Made by a program: the position numbers and the translations under genes
Assembly: GCA_963784895.1 (NCBI GenBank)
Contig: CAWATM010000005.1
Location: forward strand, 11,161-75,160
Length of the DNA: 64,000 nt
Direction of reading: 5' to 3'
DNA from: Gaiellasilicea sp963784895
Lineage (GTDB): Bacteria > Actinomycetota > Thermoleophilia > Gaiellales > Gaiellaceae
Notes under the pieces: generated by a model
Databases searched by the model: none
Told to the model about the DNA's origin: nothing
The model's input: only the letters and a program-made list of their open reading frames with translations
In this document: positions 52,888 through 60,285 of the stretch, one piece after another
Position numbering within the stretch: the stretch's first letter is position 1
Layout: every line of letters starts with the position of its first letter

Positions 52888-54792
52888 TCAGGACCCGATC
52901 GTAGCGGATTCGCCGCGGAACCGTTCGAGCAGGTCGGACAGGCTCGCGGTCAGCTGCCCGCCGCCGCGTTCGCGGACGGCGAGCGACTCGTCCGACTCGC
53001 GGTCGCCGTACACGACCGTGAACGGGATCTTCTCCAGCTCGGCGTCGCGGATCCGCTTGCCGAGGGTCTCGTCGCGCTCGTCGACGTCGACGCGGAACCC
53101 TTCGGCCCCGATCCGCTCGCGGAGCGAGGCGACGGCGTCGCGGTGCCCCTCGCCGACGGGGATCAGCCGCAGCTGCACCGGCGCGAGCCAGAACGGGAAG
53201 GCGCCCGCGTAGTGCTCGGTGAGGATCCCGAGGAAGCGCTCGAACGAGCCGAAGAACGCTCGGTGGATCACGAAGACCGGGTGCTCGTGGTTGTCCGGGC
53301 CCATGTAGGTGAGGCCGAAGCGCGCCGGCATCTGCGCGTCGAGCTGGATCGTGCCGAGCTGCCAGGAACGACCGAGCACGTCGGTCATGTGCAGGTCGAT
53401 CTTCGGTCCGTAGAACGATCCCTCGCCTTCGCCGACGAAGTACGCAATCTCGTGCCGGTCGAGCGCCCGGACGAGCTCGCCCTCGGTGAAGTCCCACTCC
53501 TCATCGGTGCCGAGCTTGTTGTCGGGCCGCGTCGAGAGCTCCGCGCGCGGCTCGAGCGCGAAGAGGCCGTAGAGAAAGCGCAGGTACTCGAGCGTGCCGT
53601 CCAACTCCGACTCGATCTGCTCGCGCGTGCAGAAGATGTGCGCGTCGTCCTGGGTGACGTAACGAACGCGTGTCAGCCCGTGCAGCGCTCCCGCGAGCTC
53701 GTTGCGGTGGAGCGGCGCGGCCTCGGCGTAGCGGAGCGGCAGGTCGCGGTAGCTGCGGAGCGCGCTGCCGAAGAGGAGCATGTGCCCGGGGCAGTTCATC
53801 GGCTTGATCGCAAAGAGCTGCTCGTCGTCGAGCGGGATCAGGAACATGTTCTCGCGGAACTTCTCCCAGTGGCCGGAGGTGACCCAGAGCGCCTTGTCGT
53901 AGATCAGCGGCGTCTTCACCTCGGCGTAGCCCCGGCGGGTGTTCTCGCGGCGGCGGAGCTCCTCGAGCGCGTTGTAGACCGCCATCCCCTTCGGATGCCA
54001 GAACGGCGATCCGGGCGAGTGCTCGTCGAAGTGGAAGAGGTCGAGGTCGATGCCGAGCCGGCGGTGGTCGCGCGCCTTCGCCTGCTCGAGCCGCTCGAGA
54101 TGAGCGTCGAGGTCGGCCTGCGAGTAGAAGGCGGTGCCGTAGATCCGGGTCAGCTGCGTGTTCCGCTCGTCGCCGCGCCAGTAGGCGCCCGCGAGCGAGG
54201 TCAGCTTGACCGCCTTGATCGGCTTCGAGTCCTGCAGGTGCGGCCCGCGGCAGAGATCCGTGAACTCACCCTGCGTATAGAGGGAGATGTCCCCCTCGGC
54301 AGTGTCGACGAGCTCGACCTTGTAGCGCTCGCCCTCGGCCTCGAAGCGGCGCTTCGCCTCGTCGGCGGAGATCTCCTCGCGCTCCCAGGATCGGCCCTCC
54401 TGCAGCTCGCGCTGGATCTCGGCCTCGATCTTCTCGAGATCCTCCTCGCGGATCGGCTCGGGGAACTCGAAGTCGTAGTAGAAGCCGTTCTCGATCGGCG
54501 GCCCGATCGCGATCTTGACGCCCGGGTAGAGCCGGCGGACCGCCTCGGCGAGCAGGTGCGCTGCAGAGTGGCGGAGGACGAAGAGCGCGTCCGGGTCGGC
54601 CGTGTCGCGCGTGGTCAGGATCTGGATCGGCTGTCCGTCCGCCAGCGGCAGGCGCAGGTCCTGGACGTTCCCGTTCTGCCGGATCAGCACCGCCTGCTCG
54701 GCTAGCTTCGGGCCGATCGCGCGCGCGGCGTCGAGGCCGGTGGCACCGTCCGGAAGTTCGAGTTCCGACGAGTCGGGGAGAACGACCTTCAT
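52888..54792 (-). CDS. thrS: Threonyl-tRNA synthetase
   Basis: A 634-residue class II synthetase that charges tRNA-Thr. Domains: TGS (about 1-60), editing domain with HSAAHLLAEAVRRL and YDFEFPEPI, catalytic core with TSGHWEKFRENMF, KPMNCPGHMLLFGS, RVRYVTQDDAHIFC and GRSWQLGTIQLDAQMPARFG, and an anticodon-binding domain (about 535-634). ATG at 54792 lies eight bases from TATCCT on the minus strand, so it is probably leaderless. Its start codon overlaps that of a small plus-strand ORF (CATG). Confidence 0.97.
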   Translation of the reverse strand: MKVVLPDSSELELPDGATGLDAARAIGPKLAEQAVLIRQNGNVQDLRLPLADGQPIQILTTRDTADPDALFVLRHSAAHLLAEAVRRLYPGVKIAIGPPIENGFYYDFEFPEPIREEDLEKIEAEIQRELQEGRSWEREEISADEAKRRFEAEGERYKVELVDTAEGDISLYTQGEFTDLCRGPHLQDSKPIKAVKLTSLAGAYWRGDERNTQLTRIYGTAFYSQADLDAHLERLEQAKARDHRRLGIDLDLFHFDEHSPGSPFWHPKGMAVYNALEELRRRENTRRGYAEVKTPLIYDKALWVTSGHWEKFRENMFLIPLDDEQLFAIKPMNCPGHMLLFGSALRSYRDLPLRYAEAAPLHRNELAGALHGLTRVRYVTQDDAHIFCTREQIESELDGTLEYLRFLYGLFALEPRAELSTRPDNKLGTDEEWDFTEGELVRALDRHEIAYFVGEGEGSFYGPKIDLHMTDVLGRSWQLGTIQLDAQMPARFGLTYMGPDNHEHPVFVIHRAFFGSFERFLGILTEHYAGAFPFWLAPVQLRLIPVGEGHRDAVASLRERIGAEGFRVDVDERDETLGKRIRDAELEKIPFTVVYGDRESDESLAVRERGGGQLTASLSDLLERFRGESATIGS

Positions 54793-54913
54793 GACCGATC
54801 AGGATACTGAGCACCCGCGCGAGGACGACCGGAACGACGAGACGGACGGGACGCCGATCCCGGACCCGGAGGAGGAGACGGGCGACGCCGAGGATGTGCC
54901 GACGGCGGACTAG
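54791..54913 (+). CDS. Small acidic hypothetical protein divergent from thrS
   Basis: 40 residues, very acidic: MTDQDTEHPREDDRNDETDG, then DPEEETGDAEDVPTAD. Third positions are strongly G/C. Its ATG (54791-54793) and the thrS ATG (54792-54790) share CATG on opposite strands, so each gene's upstream region lies in the other. GGGGAG lies about ten bases upstream as a possible ribosome-binding site. Its TAG forms CTAG with the stop of the convergent gene. Not recognised. Confidence 0.5.
   Translation: MTDQDTEHPREDDRNDETDGTPIPDPEEETGDAEDVPTAD
54801..54806 (-). promoter_or_regulatory. -10 box of thrS (leaderless)
   Basis: TATCCT on the minus strand, eight bases from the ATG at 54792, inside the small acidic ORF. 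Confidence 0.5.
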
Positions 54914-55287
54914 GAGATCGCGTCGCGCCAACGGCGGTGCACGACGACGCCGGCGACGACGAAGCCGACGATCAGCAGCAGCCCGAAGCCCAGCAGCAGC
55001 ACGGACGTGTCGCGCGAGAGCGCGACGACCTCGAGCACGGGCGCCTCCGGCTCCCCGGCGACGACCACGCGGTAGCGGCCGGCGGGAACGTCGGGGACAG
55101 CGACCGTCAGCGTTCCACCGGCGCCGACGGTGCCGAGCGGCACAGGTGCGGTGCCGGTGTCGAGCGCCTCCAGCACCACCGCCCGCGCGGGCGTGGCCGT
55201 GATCGTCAGCTCCTCGCCCACGGCGGCGCTCCCGGGCTGGACGGTGATGGCGAGGAGAAGGAGGGCGACCGTTTTCAGACCGCCCAC
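54910..55287 (-). CDS. Secreted/membrane protein with Ig-like domain and C-terminal helix
   Basis: 125 residues: a signal peptide (about 1-22, MGGLKTVALLLLAITVQPGS), a small beta-sandwich region with LTITATPARAVVLEALDTGT and VPDVPAGRYRVVVAGEPEAP, then a membrane helix (about 93-114, LLLGFGLLLIVGFVVAGVVV) and HRRWRDAIS inside. The layout is that of a surface-exposed, tail-anchored protein; no named family. GTG start. Confidence 0.7.
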   Translation of the reverse strand: MGGLKTVALLLLAITVQPGSAAVGEELTITATPARAVVLEALDTGTAPVPLGTVGAGGTLTVAVPDVPAGRYRVVVAGEPEAPVLEVVALSRDTSVLLLGFGLLLIVGFVVAGVVVHRRWRDAIS

Positions 55288-55324
55288 GAGGGTATCCCTT
55301 CTTCAAACGAGGAAAGGAGACGAG

Positions 55325-55741
55325 ATGGGACACCAGACCGTGCAGGAGGCGATGACCTCCAACCCGACGGCGGTCACGCCGGAGACGACCGTGCAGGAAG
55401 CGGCGCAGCTGATGAAGACGGAGGACGTCGGCGCTCTGCCGATCGTCGAGGACGGCCGGCTGACCTGCGTGATCACCGACCGCGACCTGGCGATCCGAGC
55501 CGTGGCGGAGGGGCTCGGCACGGACACGCCCGTGCGCGAGCTCGCGTCGAAGGACGTCGTCACGATCGACCCGCAGCAGAGCCTCGAGGAGGCCGCCAGG
55601 CTGATGGCGGAGCACCAGGTGCGGCGCCTGCCTGTGGTCGAGGAGGACGGCCGCCTCGTCGGGATGCTCGCGCAGGCGGACGTCGCGTCAGCGGGTCACG
55701 ACACGCTCACGGGCGAAGTCGTCCAGAAGATCTCGCAGTAG
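55325..55741 (+). CDS. CBS-domain pair protein
   Basis: 138 residues made of two CBS motifs: VQEAMTSNPTAVTPETTVQE / DVGALPIVEDGRLTCVITDR and DVVTIDPQQSLEEAARLMAE / RRLPVVEEDGRLVGMLAQAD. Such stand-alone pairs bind adenine nucleotides and sense energy state or stress. AAAGGAGACGAG provides a ribosome-binding site before the ATG. Probably co-transcribed with the small basic gene 16 bases downstream. Confidence 0.92.
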   Translation: MGHQTVQEAMTSNPTAVTPETTVQEAAQLMKTEDVGALPIVEDGRLTCVITDRDLAIRAVAEGLGTDTPVRELASKDVVTIDPQQSLEEAARLMAEHQVRRLPVVEEDGRLVGMLAQADVASAGHDTLTGEVVQKISQ

Positions 55742-55757
55742 AGGAAAGGGGGTCGAC

Positions 55758-55985
55758 GTGCCGAGCAAGTCGGCGAACGTCAAGAACGAGAAGCAGTACG
55801 AGGCCCTGAAGGACAAGGGGATGTCGAAGGAGCGCGCGGCGAGGATCGCGAACTCCCCCGACGCCTCGAAGCACGGAGGCGAGAAATCGCACTCAGGCAG
55901 CGGCAAGTCCTCGCAGGGTGGGACGACCGCCCAGAAGAAGGCTGCCGGCCGCAAGGGCGGCAAGGCGTCCGCGCGCAAGAGCTGA
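55758..55985 (+). CDS. Small basic Lys/Gly-rich protein
   Basis: 75 residues: MPSKSANVKNEKQYEALKDK, then GMSKERAARIANSPDASKHG and a Lys/Gly/Ser tail with AAGRKGGKASARKS. The KGMSKERAARIAN motif is found in short proteins of actinobacteria and proteobacteria of unknown role, often beside stress genes; the tail suggests nucleic-acid binding. GTG start after GAGGAAAGGGGG. A strong hairpin follows. Confidence 0.75.
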   Translation: MPSKSANVKNEKQYEALKDKGMSKERAARIANSPDASKHGGEKSHSGSGKSSQGGTTAQKKAAGRKGGKASARKS

Positions 55986-55994
55986 GTGCCCAAT

Positions 55995-56034
55995 ACGGAC
56001 CTGGCCTGGGTCTGACCCCGGCCAGGTCCGTTTC
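55995..56034 (+). terminator. Strong hairpin terminator after the CBS operon
   Basis: ACGGACCTGGCC and GGCCAGGTCCGT form a 12-bp stem, with an inner GGGTC/GACCC pairing, followed by TTTCGTT. About ten bases after the stop at 55985. Confidence 0.75.
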
Positions 56035-56085
56035 GTTCCGAAGAGGGGTGCAGGAGAACCCCCATCGCGCCGATAACTCGATGGG

Positions 56086-57420
56086 ATGGGGGTTGCCGCC
56101 TACAGAGGCCCCTTCGGACGCGAGCAGGCCGAGCGTCTGCTGTGGCGTGCCGGCTTCGGGCCGCGGCAGGGTGAGGCTGCTGCACTCGCGAAGCTCGGGC
56201 TCGACGGCGCCGTCCGCTCGCTGACGCGGCCGAAGGGCGAGAGGTTCGTCGGGCCGGCACCGCGCGACGACAAAGGCCGCGCACTCGCTCCCGGTGACGC
56301 CTGGGGCCATGACCATCTCTGGTGGCTCGACCGGATGGTGCGCACGTCGCGGCCCCTGGTCGAGCGGATGACGCTCGTCTGGCACGACTGGTTCGCGACC
56401 TCGCTCGCCGGCGTCGGCTCGCAGAAGCTGATGCTGAACCAGAACAAGCTGCTGCGCCGGCTCTCGCTCGGGTCGTTCGACACCATGCTGCGCGCGGTCA
56501 CGACGGACCCGGCGATGCTGCTCTGGCTCTCGGGCACCGAGAACACGAAGTGGTCACCGAACGAGAACTACGCGCGCGAGCTGATGGAGCTCTTCACGCT
56601 CGGGGCAGGGCGCGGGTACACCGAGCGGGACGTCCGCGAGCAGGCGCGGGCGCTGACGGGCTTCGACAACGACTGGAAGCGCGGCGCCGGCAACGTCAAC
56701 TTCCGGTACGACCGCGAGCGCCACGACGTGGGCACGAAGCGGATCTTCGGCAAGCGCGGTGCCTTCGACTGGCACGACGCTGTCCGGCTTTGCCTTGCGC
56801 ATCCCAGGCACGCCTCGTTCTTCGTCGACAAGCTCTGGCACTACTTCATCCCGGTCGGGCCGGACGCCGGCACGCGGCGGGCACTCGAGGCGATGTACCG
56901 CAAGGACTTCGAGATCCGGCCGATCGTCGAGGCGGTTCTCCGGCATCCCGCGCTCTACACCGGCCCGCGGATGGTGAAGCCGCCCGCCGTCTACACGGCC
57001 GGCTTGCTGCGCGGGATCGGCCGCGGGATCGACACGACCTCGTGGGCATGGCTCGCGTCGGGGACGGGCCAGCGGCTCTTCATGCCGCCGAACGTGGCCG
57101 GCTGGGACGACGAGCGCTGGCTCGACACGGCCACGTTCCGCGGCCGCTGGTGGGTCGCCAACTACGCGACACAGCCCTACTCGCTGACCGACAAACAGGC
57201 AGCGTCACTCCCGGCCGAGCCCGCGGCGCTCGTCGACGCAGCGATCACGTTCTGGGGCTCCCCCACGCTCCGCCCGGCAACCCGCGCCGCGCTCCTCACG
57301 TTCGCGAACCGGGCCATGGGCGACGCGAACGCGAAATGGAAGCAGACGAGCTACCGCTTCCTGACCGCGAACGCGCTCCGCCAGCTGATCGCCGTCTCCC
57401 CCGACCTGCAGACCTCATAA
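56086..57420 (+). CDS. DUF1800-family protein
   Basis: 444 residues of the DUF1800 family: LLWRAGFGPRQGEAAALAKL at the N-terminus, VERMTLVWHDWFATSLAGVG, NYARELMELFTLGAGRGYTE and PPNVAGWDDERWLDTATFRG. DUF1800 genes are almost always paired with a DUF1501 gene, as here; they are thought to work on exported or envelope substrates but no reaction is established. No signal peptide is evident, so export may rely on the TAT-type partner. ATG at 56086; another out-of-frame ATG lies five bases upstream. Confidence 0.9.
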   Translation: MGVAAYRGPFGREQAERLLWRAGFGPRQGEAAALAKLGLDGAVRSLTRPKGERFVGPAPRDDKGRALAPGDAWGHDHLWWLDRMVRTSRPLVERMTLVWHDWFATSLAGVGSQKLMLNQNKLLRRLSLGSFDTMLRAVTTDPAMLLWLSGTENTKWSPNENYARELMELFTLGAGRGYTERDVREQARALTGFDNDWKRGAGNVNFRYDRERHDVGTKRIFGKRGAFDWHDAVRLCLAHPRHASFFVDKLWHYFIPVGPDAGTRRALEAMYRKDFEIRPIVEAVLRHPALYTGPRMVKPPAVYTAGLLRGIGRGIDTTSWAWLASGTGQRLFMPPNVAGWDDERWLDTATFRGRWWVANYATQPYSLTDKQAASLPAEPAALVDAAITFWGSPTLRPATRAALLTFANRAMGDANAKWKQTSYRFLTANALRQLIAVSPDLQTS

Positions 57421-57427
57421 GGACGAC

Positions 57428-58810
57428 ATGGCCCGCTGCTGCAACGACTTCTCGCGCACCGACCTGCTCCGCCGCGCCGCCGCGGAGGCCGGACGGGGGC
57501 TGCCCGCGATCGAGAGCGGGATGCCGCTCCCGGCCGGCACCGGGCTCGACCGGCGCAGCTTCCTGGCCCGCAGCGCCGGCATCGCGCTCGCCGTCTACGG
57601 CGGTGCCGCCTTCCTGCCACGCGCGCTCGAGGAGGGGATCGCCGCCGCGACCGCCGCCGGGCCGCAGAAGGTGCTCGTCTCCGTCTTCCTCGACGGCGGC
57701 GCCGACTCGCTCTCGATGCTCTTCCCCGACGGCGACCCGCTCTACCGAAAGCTCCGGCCACGCCTGGCGCTGCCGGGCGCCGCCGGGCTCCCGTTCGCCG
57801 AGGACAGCCGGCTCCGCTGGCACCCGTCGCTCGGCTCGCTCGCGCAGCTGCACGGCGAGGGCAAGGTCGCGGTGATGGCGGGCGTCGGGTACACCGGCCC
57901 CGACCAATCGCACTTCACGTCGCGCCACTTCTGGGAGGTGGGTGCGACGAGCGAGCAGCTCCGCACCGGCTGGCTCGGCCGCTACCTCGATCGCACCGGC
58001 ACGCCGGACAATCCGCTGCAGGGCCTCTCGCTCGACTGGCGCCTCCAGCCGGCGCTCGCGACGGCGAGGATGCCCGTCGCGTCGATCGACGGCCCCGACC
58101 AGTACGGCTTCTGGACGCGCAACGTCTGGGGCGACGTCGAGACCCGGATGCTCGACGCGATCGGCGCGCTCGGCAACCTGCCGACGAACGGCGACGCCGC
58201 GCTCGAGCAGGCGACGTCCGCCGCACGTCAATCCGCCCAGCTTCGCCGGCAGCTGCTGCCCTTCACGCCCAAGGGCAACCAGCCCGGCTACACCAGCCCC
58301 GTCGCCTATCCGAAGGGCGGCGACGAATTCCCGCGGCGGCTGGCCGGGCTCGCTGCGATGCTCGGCGCGGGCCTGCCGGTGCGCGTGGTCGCGCTCTCTG
58401 CTCCCGGCATGTACGACACGCACGACGACCAGCCGCAGGAGCTCGCCGACGGGCTGAAGCTGACCGCCGACAGTCTGCTCGCGTTCCAGCGCGACCTCGA
58501 GGCTCGTAACCTCGCCGACCGGGTCGTGATCCAGGTCTGGTCGGAGTTCGGCCGGCGCGCGAAGGAGAACGGCTCGAACGGGACCGACCACGGCGCCGCC
58601 GGCGCAGGCTTCCTGATCGGCTCGCGCGTGAACGGGACGATGATCGGCGAGTTCCCCGGCCTCGGGAAGCTCGACGAGCACGGCAACCTGCGCGCGACGT
58701 CCGACTTCCGCGGCCTCTACAGCGCGTTGCTCGAGCAGTGGCTCGACGCCGACGCCGAGGCGATCATCCCGAACGCCCGAAAGTTCGCGCGGCCGAAGGT
58801 GATCCGCTGA
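57428..58810 (+). CDS. DUF1501-family protein with TAT signal
   Basis: 460 residues of the DUF1501 (sulfatase-like) family. A twin-arginine signal LDRRSFLARSAGIALAVYGG lies at about 40-59, unusually far in after a Cys-containing N-terminus (MARCCNDFSRTDLLRRAA). Core motifs: VFLDGGADSLSMLFPDGDPL, TGPDQSHFTSRHFWEVG, VWSEFGRRAKENGSNGTDHG, the last with the alkaline-phosphatase-like metal site. Follows the DUF1800 gene by seven bases. Substrate unknown. Confidence 0.92.
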   Translation: MARCCNDFSRTDLLRRAAAEAGRGLPAIESGMPLPAGTGLDRRSFLARSAGIALAVYGGAAFLPRALEEGIAAATAAGPQKVLVSVFLDGGADSLSMLFPDGDPLYRKLRPRLALPGAAGLPFAEDSRLRWHPSLGSLAQLHGEGKVAVMAGVGYTGPDQSHFTSRHFWEVGATSEQLRTGWLGRYLDRTGTPDNPLQGLSLDWRLQPALATARMPVASIDGPDQYGFWTRNVWGDVETRMLDAIGALGNLPTNGDAALEQATSAARQSAQLRRQLLPFTPKGNQPGYTSPVAYPKGGDEFPRRLAGLAAMLGAGLPVRVVALSAPGMYDTHDDQPQELADGLKLTADSLLAFQRDLEARNLADRVVIQVWSEFGRRAKENGSNGTDHGAAGAGFLIGSRVNGTMIGEFPGLGKLDEHGNLRATSDFRGLYSALLEQWLDADAEAIIPNARKFARPKVIR

Positions 58811-59139
58811 TCGCGACCGCGCTCGTGCTGCTGACGCTTGCCACCCCGGCGCCGGCGCGGCTGCAGGTGGGAGCGGACGAGTTCGGCTACACACTCTCCC
58901 GTGCGTCGATCAAGGCGGGTCCGGCAATCGTGCAGCTCGCCAACTTCGGCGAGGACGAGCACGACCTCCGCCTCCGGCGGATCGGCGGCACGAGGATCTA
59001 TCGCGTCGGCACGGCAGCCCCGGGGGCGGTGCGCGAGCTCGAGGCGCGATTCCACCCCGGGCGATTTCGGCTCTGGTGCTCGCTGGCCGACCACCGAGCG
59101 CGCGGGATGAGCGCGACGCTGCTCGTCAAGAAGGCCTGA
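58807..59139 (+). CDS. Secreted cupredoxin-like protein, probable CTG start
   Basis: 110 residues if begun at CTG 58807, which overlaps the DUF1501 stop as CTGA and yields a signal peptide (IATALVLLTLATPAPA). The remaining domain carries a plausible type 1 copper site: His in GEDEHDLRLRRIG and Cys-His-Met in FRLWCSLADHRARGMSATLL. The upstream GTG at 58738 would overlap DUF1501 by over 70 bases and spoil the signal peptide; a GTG at 58825 would leave too short a signal. Similar to domain 1 of the gene at 40590. Possibly an electron carrier for the DUF1501/1800 pair. Confidence 0.75.
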   Translation: MIATALVLLTLATPAPARLQVGADEFGYTLSRASIKAGPAIVQLANFGEDEHDLRLRRIGGTRIYRVGTAAPGAVRELEARFHPGRFRLWCSLADHRARGMSATLLVKKA

Positions 59140-59230
59140 CGACTCCAGGTCACTGAGCCGACTGATCTCACGCGGTCGTCAGGGGACGTATCGTTGCGAG
59201 CGCAGACAGGTCGACGGGAGGGGTCTGCGC

Positions 59231-60055
59231 TTGCGGCGGTTGGCACGACTCACGGGTCTCGTTCTCGCGGCGGGGGGCATCGCTGCCACGCATGCGCTCG
59301 TGCAGACAGGGAGTGCGATGGAGCTGCCGGGGCCGACCGTGACCGAGCCGGTGCCCGCGCCCACCGAGCCGGCGCCGACCGTCCCGCCTCCGACCCCGAC
59401 CGTGCCCGCACCGACGCCGCCGCCGGTGCGCCTGACGCCGATCGTGACTTCTCCCCCGACGCGCCTGGCTCCGGCGCCGCCGACGATCACCCTGACGGTC
59501 GACGACGCCCCCGAGGCGACGCCTCCCCGAGCCACTCGACCGCCTTCGAGCGGCTACGTCGCACCGAGGGCGTCTTCGGCACGAACGTTCCAACCGCCGA
59601 CCGAGCAGCGCTCGCGACGAGCCGTCGCGAGGCCGCGAGCGTTCGCGGCGACCACGCACCGAACGTCAGGCCGCGTCAGCGTCCGCCTCACCCTGCTGGT
59701 TCCGCCGGGCGGGCGTGCGTTCCTGATCGTCCGCGGCCCCACCCCGTCGTGCCGGGTGGCCGGCTTCGTCCCCGTGCGCGGGCGTGCCGGCGTAAGGACT
59801 GTTTTCTTCACCGGTCGGGTGCACGGCCGACGGCTCGACCGAGGCGTCTACCGGATCTCGCTCTCGCCGACCCGACGCTTCGTCGCCGCGCCGACCGCGT
59901 ACGTCCGGGTCGTCTCGCCACGGCGCTCGATTCCGCTCCCCAGCGCCGGCGCGAACGCCTCCCTGCCGGCGAGCTTCCGTGCCGGCGGCGAAGCCGACCG
60001 CCCGGAGGGAACCGACGCACTTCGACGGCGCGCGTCGCTCGGACGGCAGCGGTGA
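59231..60055 (+). CDS. Pro-rich secreted protein, N-terminal part
   Basis: 274 residues: signal-like N-terminus (LARLTGLVLAAGGIAATHAL), a long Pro/Thr/Glu region (about 32-95, with PTVPPPTPTVPAPTPPPV), and a beta-rich domain (about 145-230) containing VSVRLTLLVPPGGRAFLIVR and VFFTGRVHGRRLDRGVYRIS. GGGAGGGGTCTGCGC precedes the TTG start. In the last 30 codons the third-base pattern shifts to the frame of the next entry, so this protein probably continues into that frame and ends with a membrane anchor (repaired 341 residues, 59231-60257). Confidence 0.65.
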   Translation: MRRLARLTGLVLAAGGIAATHALVQTGSAMELPGPTVTEPVPAPTEPAPTVPPPTPTVPAPTPPPVRLTPIVTSPPTRLAPAPPTITLTVDDAPEATPPRATRPPSSGYVAPRASSARTFQPPTEQRSRRAVARPRAFAATTHRTSGRVSVRLTLLVPPGGRAFLIVRGPTPSCRVAGFVPVRGRAGVRTVFFTGRVHGRRLDRGVYRISLSPTRRFVAAPTAYVRVVSPRRSIPLPSAGANASLPASFRAGGEADRPEGTDALRRRASLGRQR

Positions 60056-60257
60056 AGCCCGTCTGACGACGGAGCCCGACGAGCCGGAGAACGCGGCTGC
60101 AGATGCCCTGCCGGTAGCGGGCGTCCTGGGCGAGGCGACGGAGGAGGCGGACTCAGAGCCGTTTCTGGCGATCGCGGTGCTGGCGCTCGTCGCGGGGCTC
60201 CTGCTCGCGATGGTCGCCCTCGTGGCGGGATTCCTCCGCGGCAGCTGGAACCCCTGA
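59979..60257 (+). CDS. Membrane-anchor segment overlapping the Pro-rich gene
   Basis: A 92-codon frame from GTG 59979: charged stretch (EARLTTEPDEPENAAADALP) then a membrane helix (about 62-84, FLAIAVLALVAGLLLAMVAL) and RGSWNP. It is in the +1 frame relative to the preceding gene; joined by skipping one base it supplies a C-terminal anchor. It could instead be an independent overlapping gene. Third-position G/C favours this frame from about 59980 on. Confidence 0.5.
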   Translation: MPAAKPTARREPTHFDGARRSDGSGEARLTTEPDEPENAAADALPVAGVLGEATEEADSEPFLAIAVLALVAGLLLAMVALVAGFLRGSWNP

Positions 60258-60273
60258 CCGGTTCGCCTGCGCC

Positions 60274-60279
60274 TAGCCT
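60274..60279 (+). promoter_or_regulatory. -10 box of PAP2 gene (leaderless)
   Basis: TAGCCT, six bases before the GTG at 60286. Confidence 0.55.
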
Positions 60280-60285
60280 TGGCGC

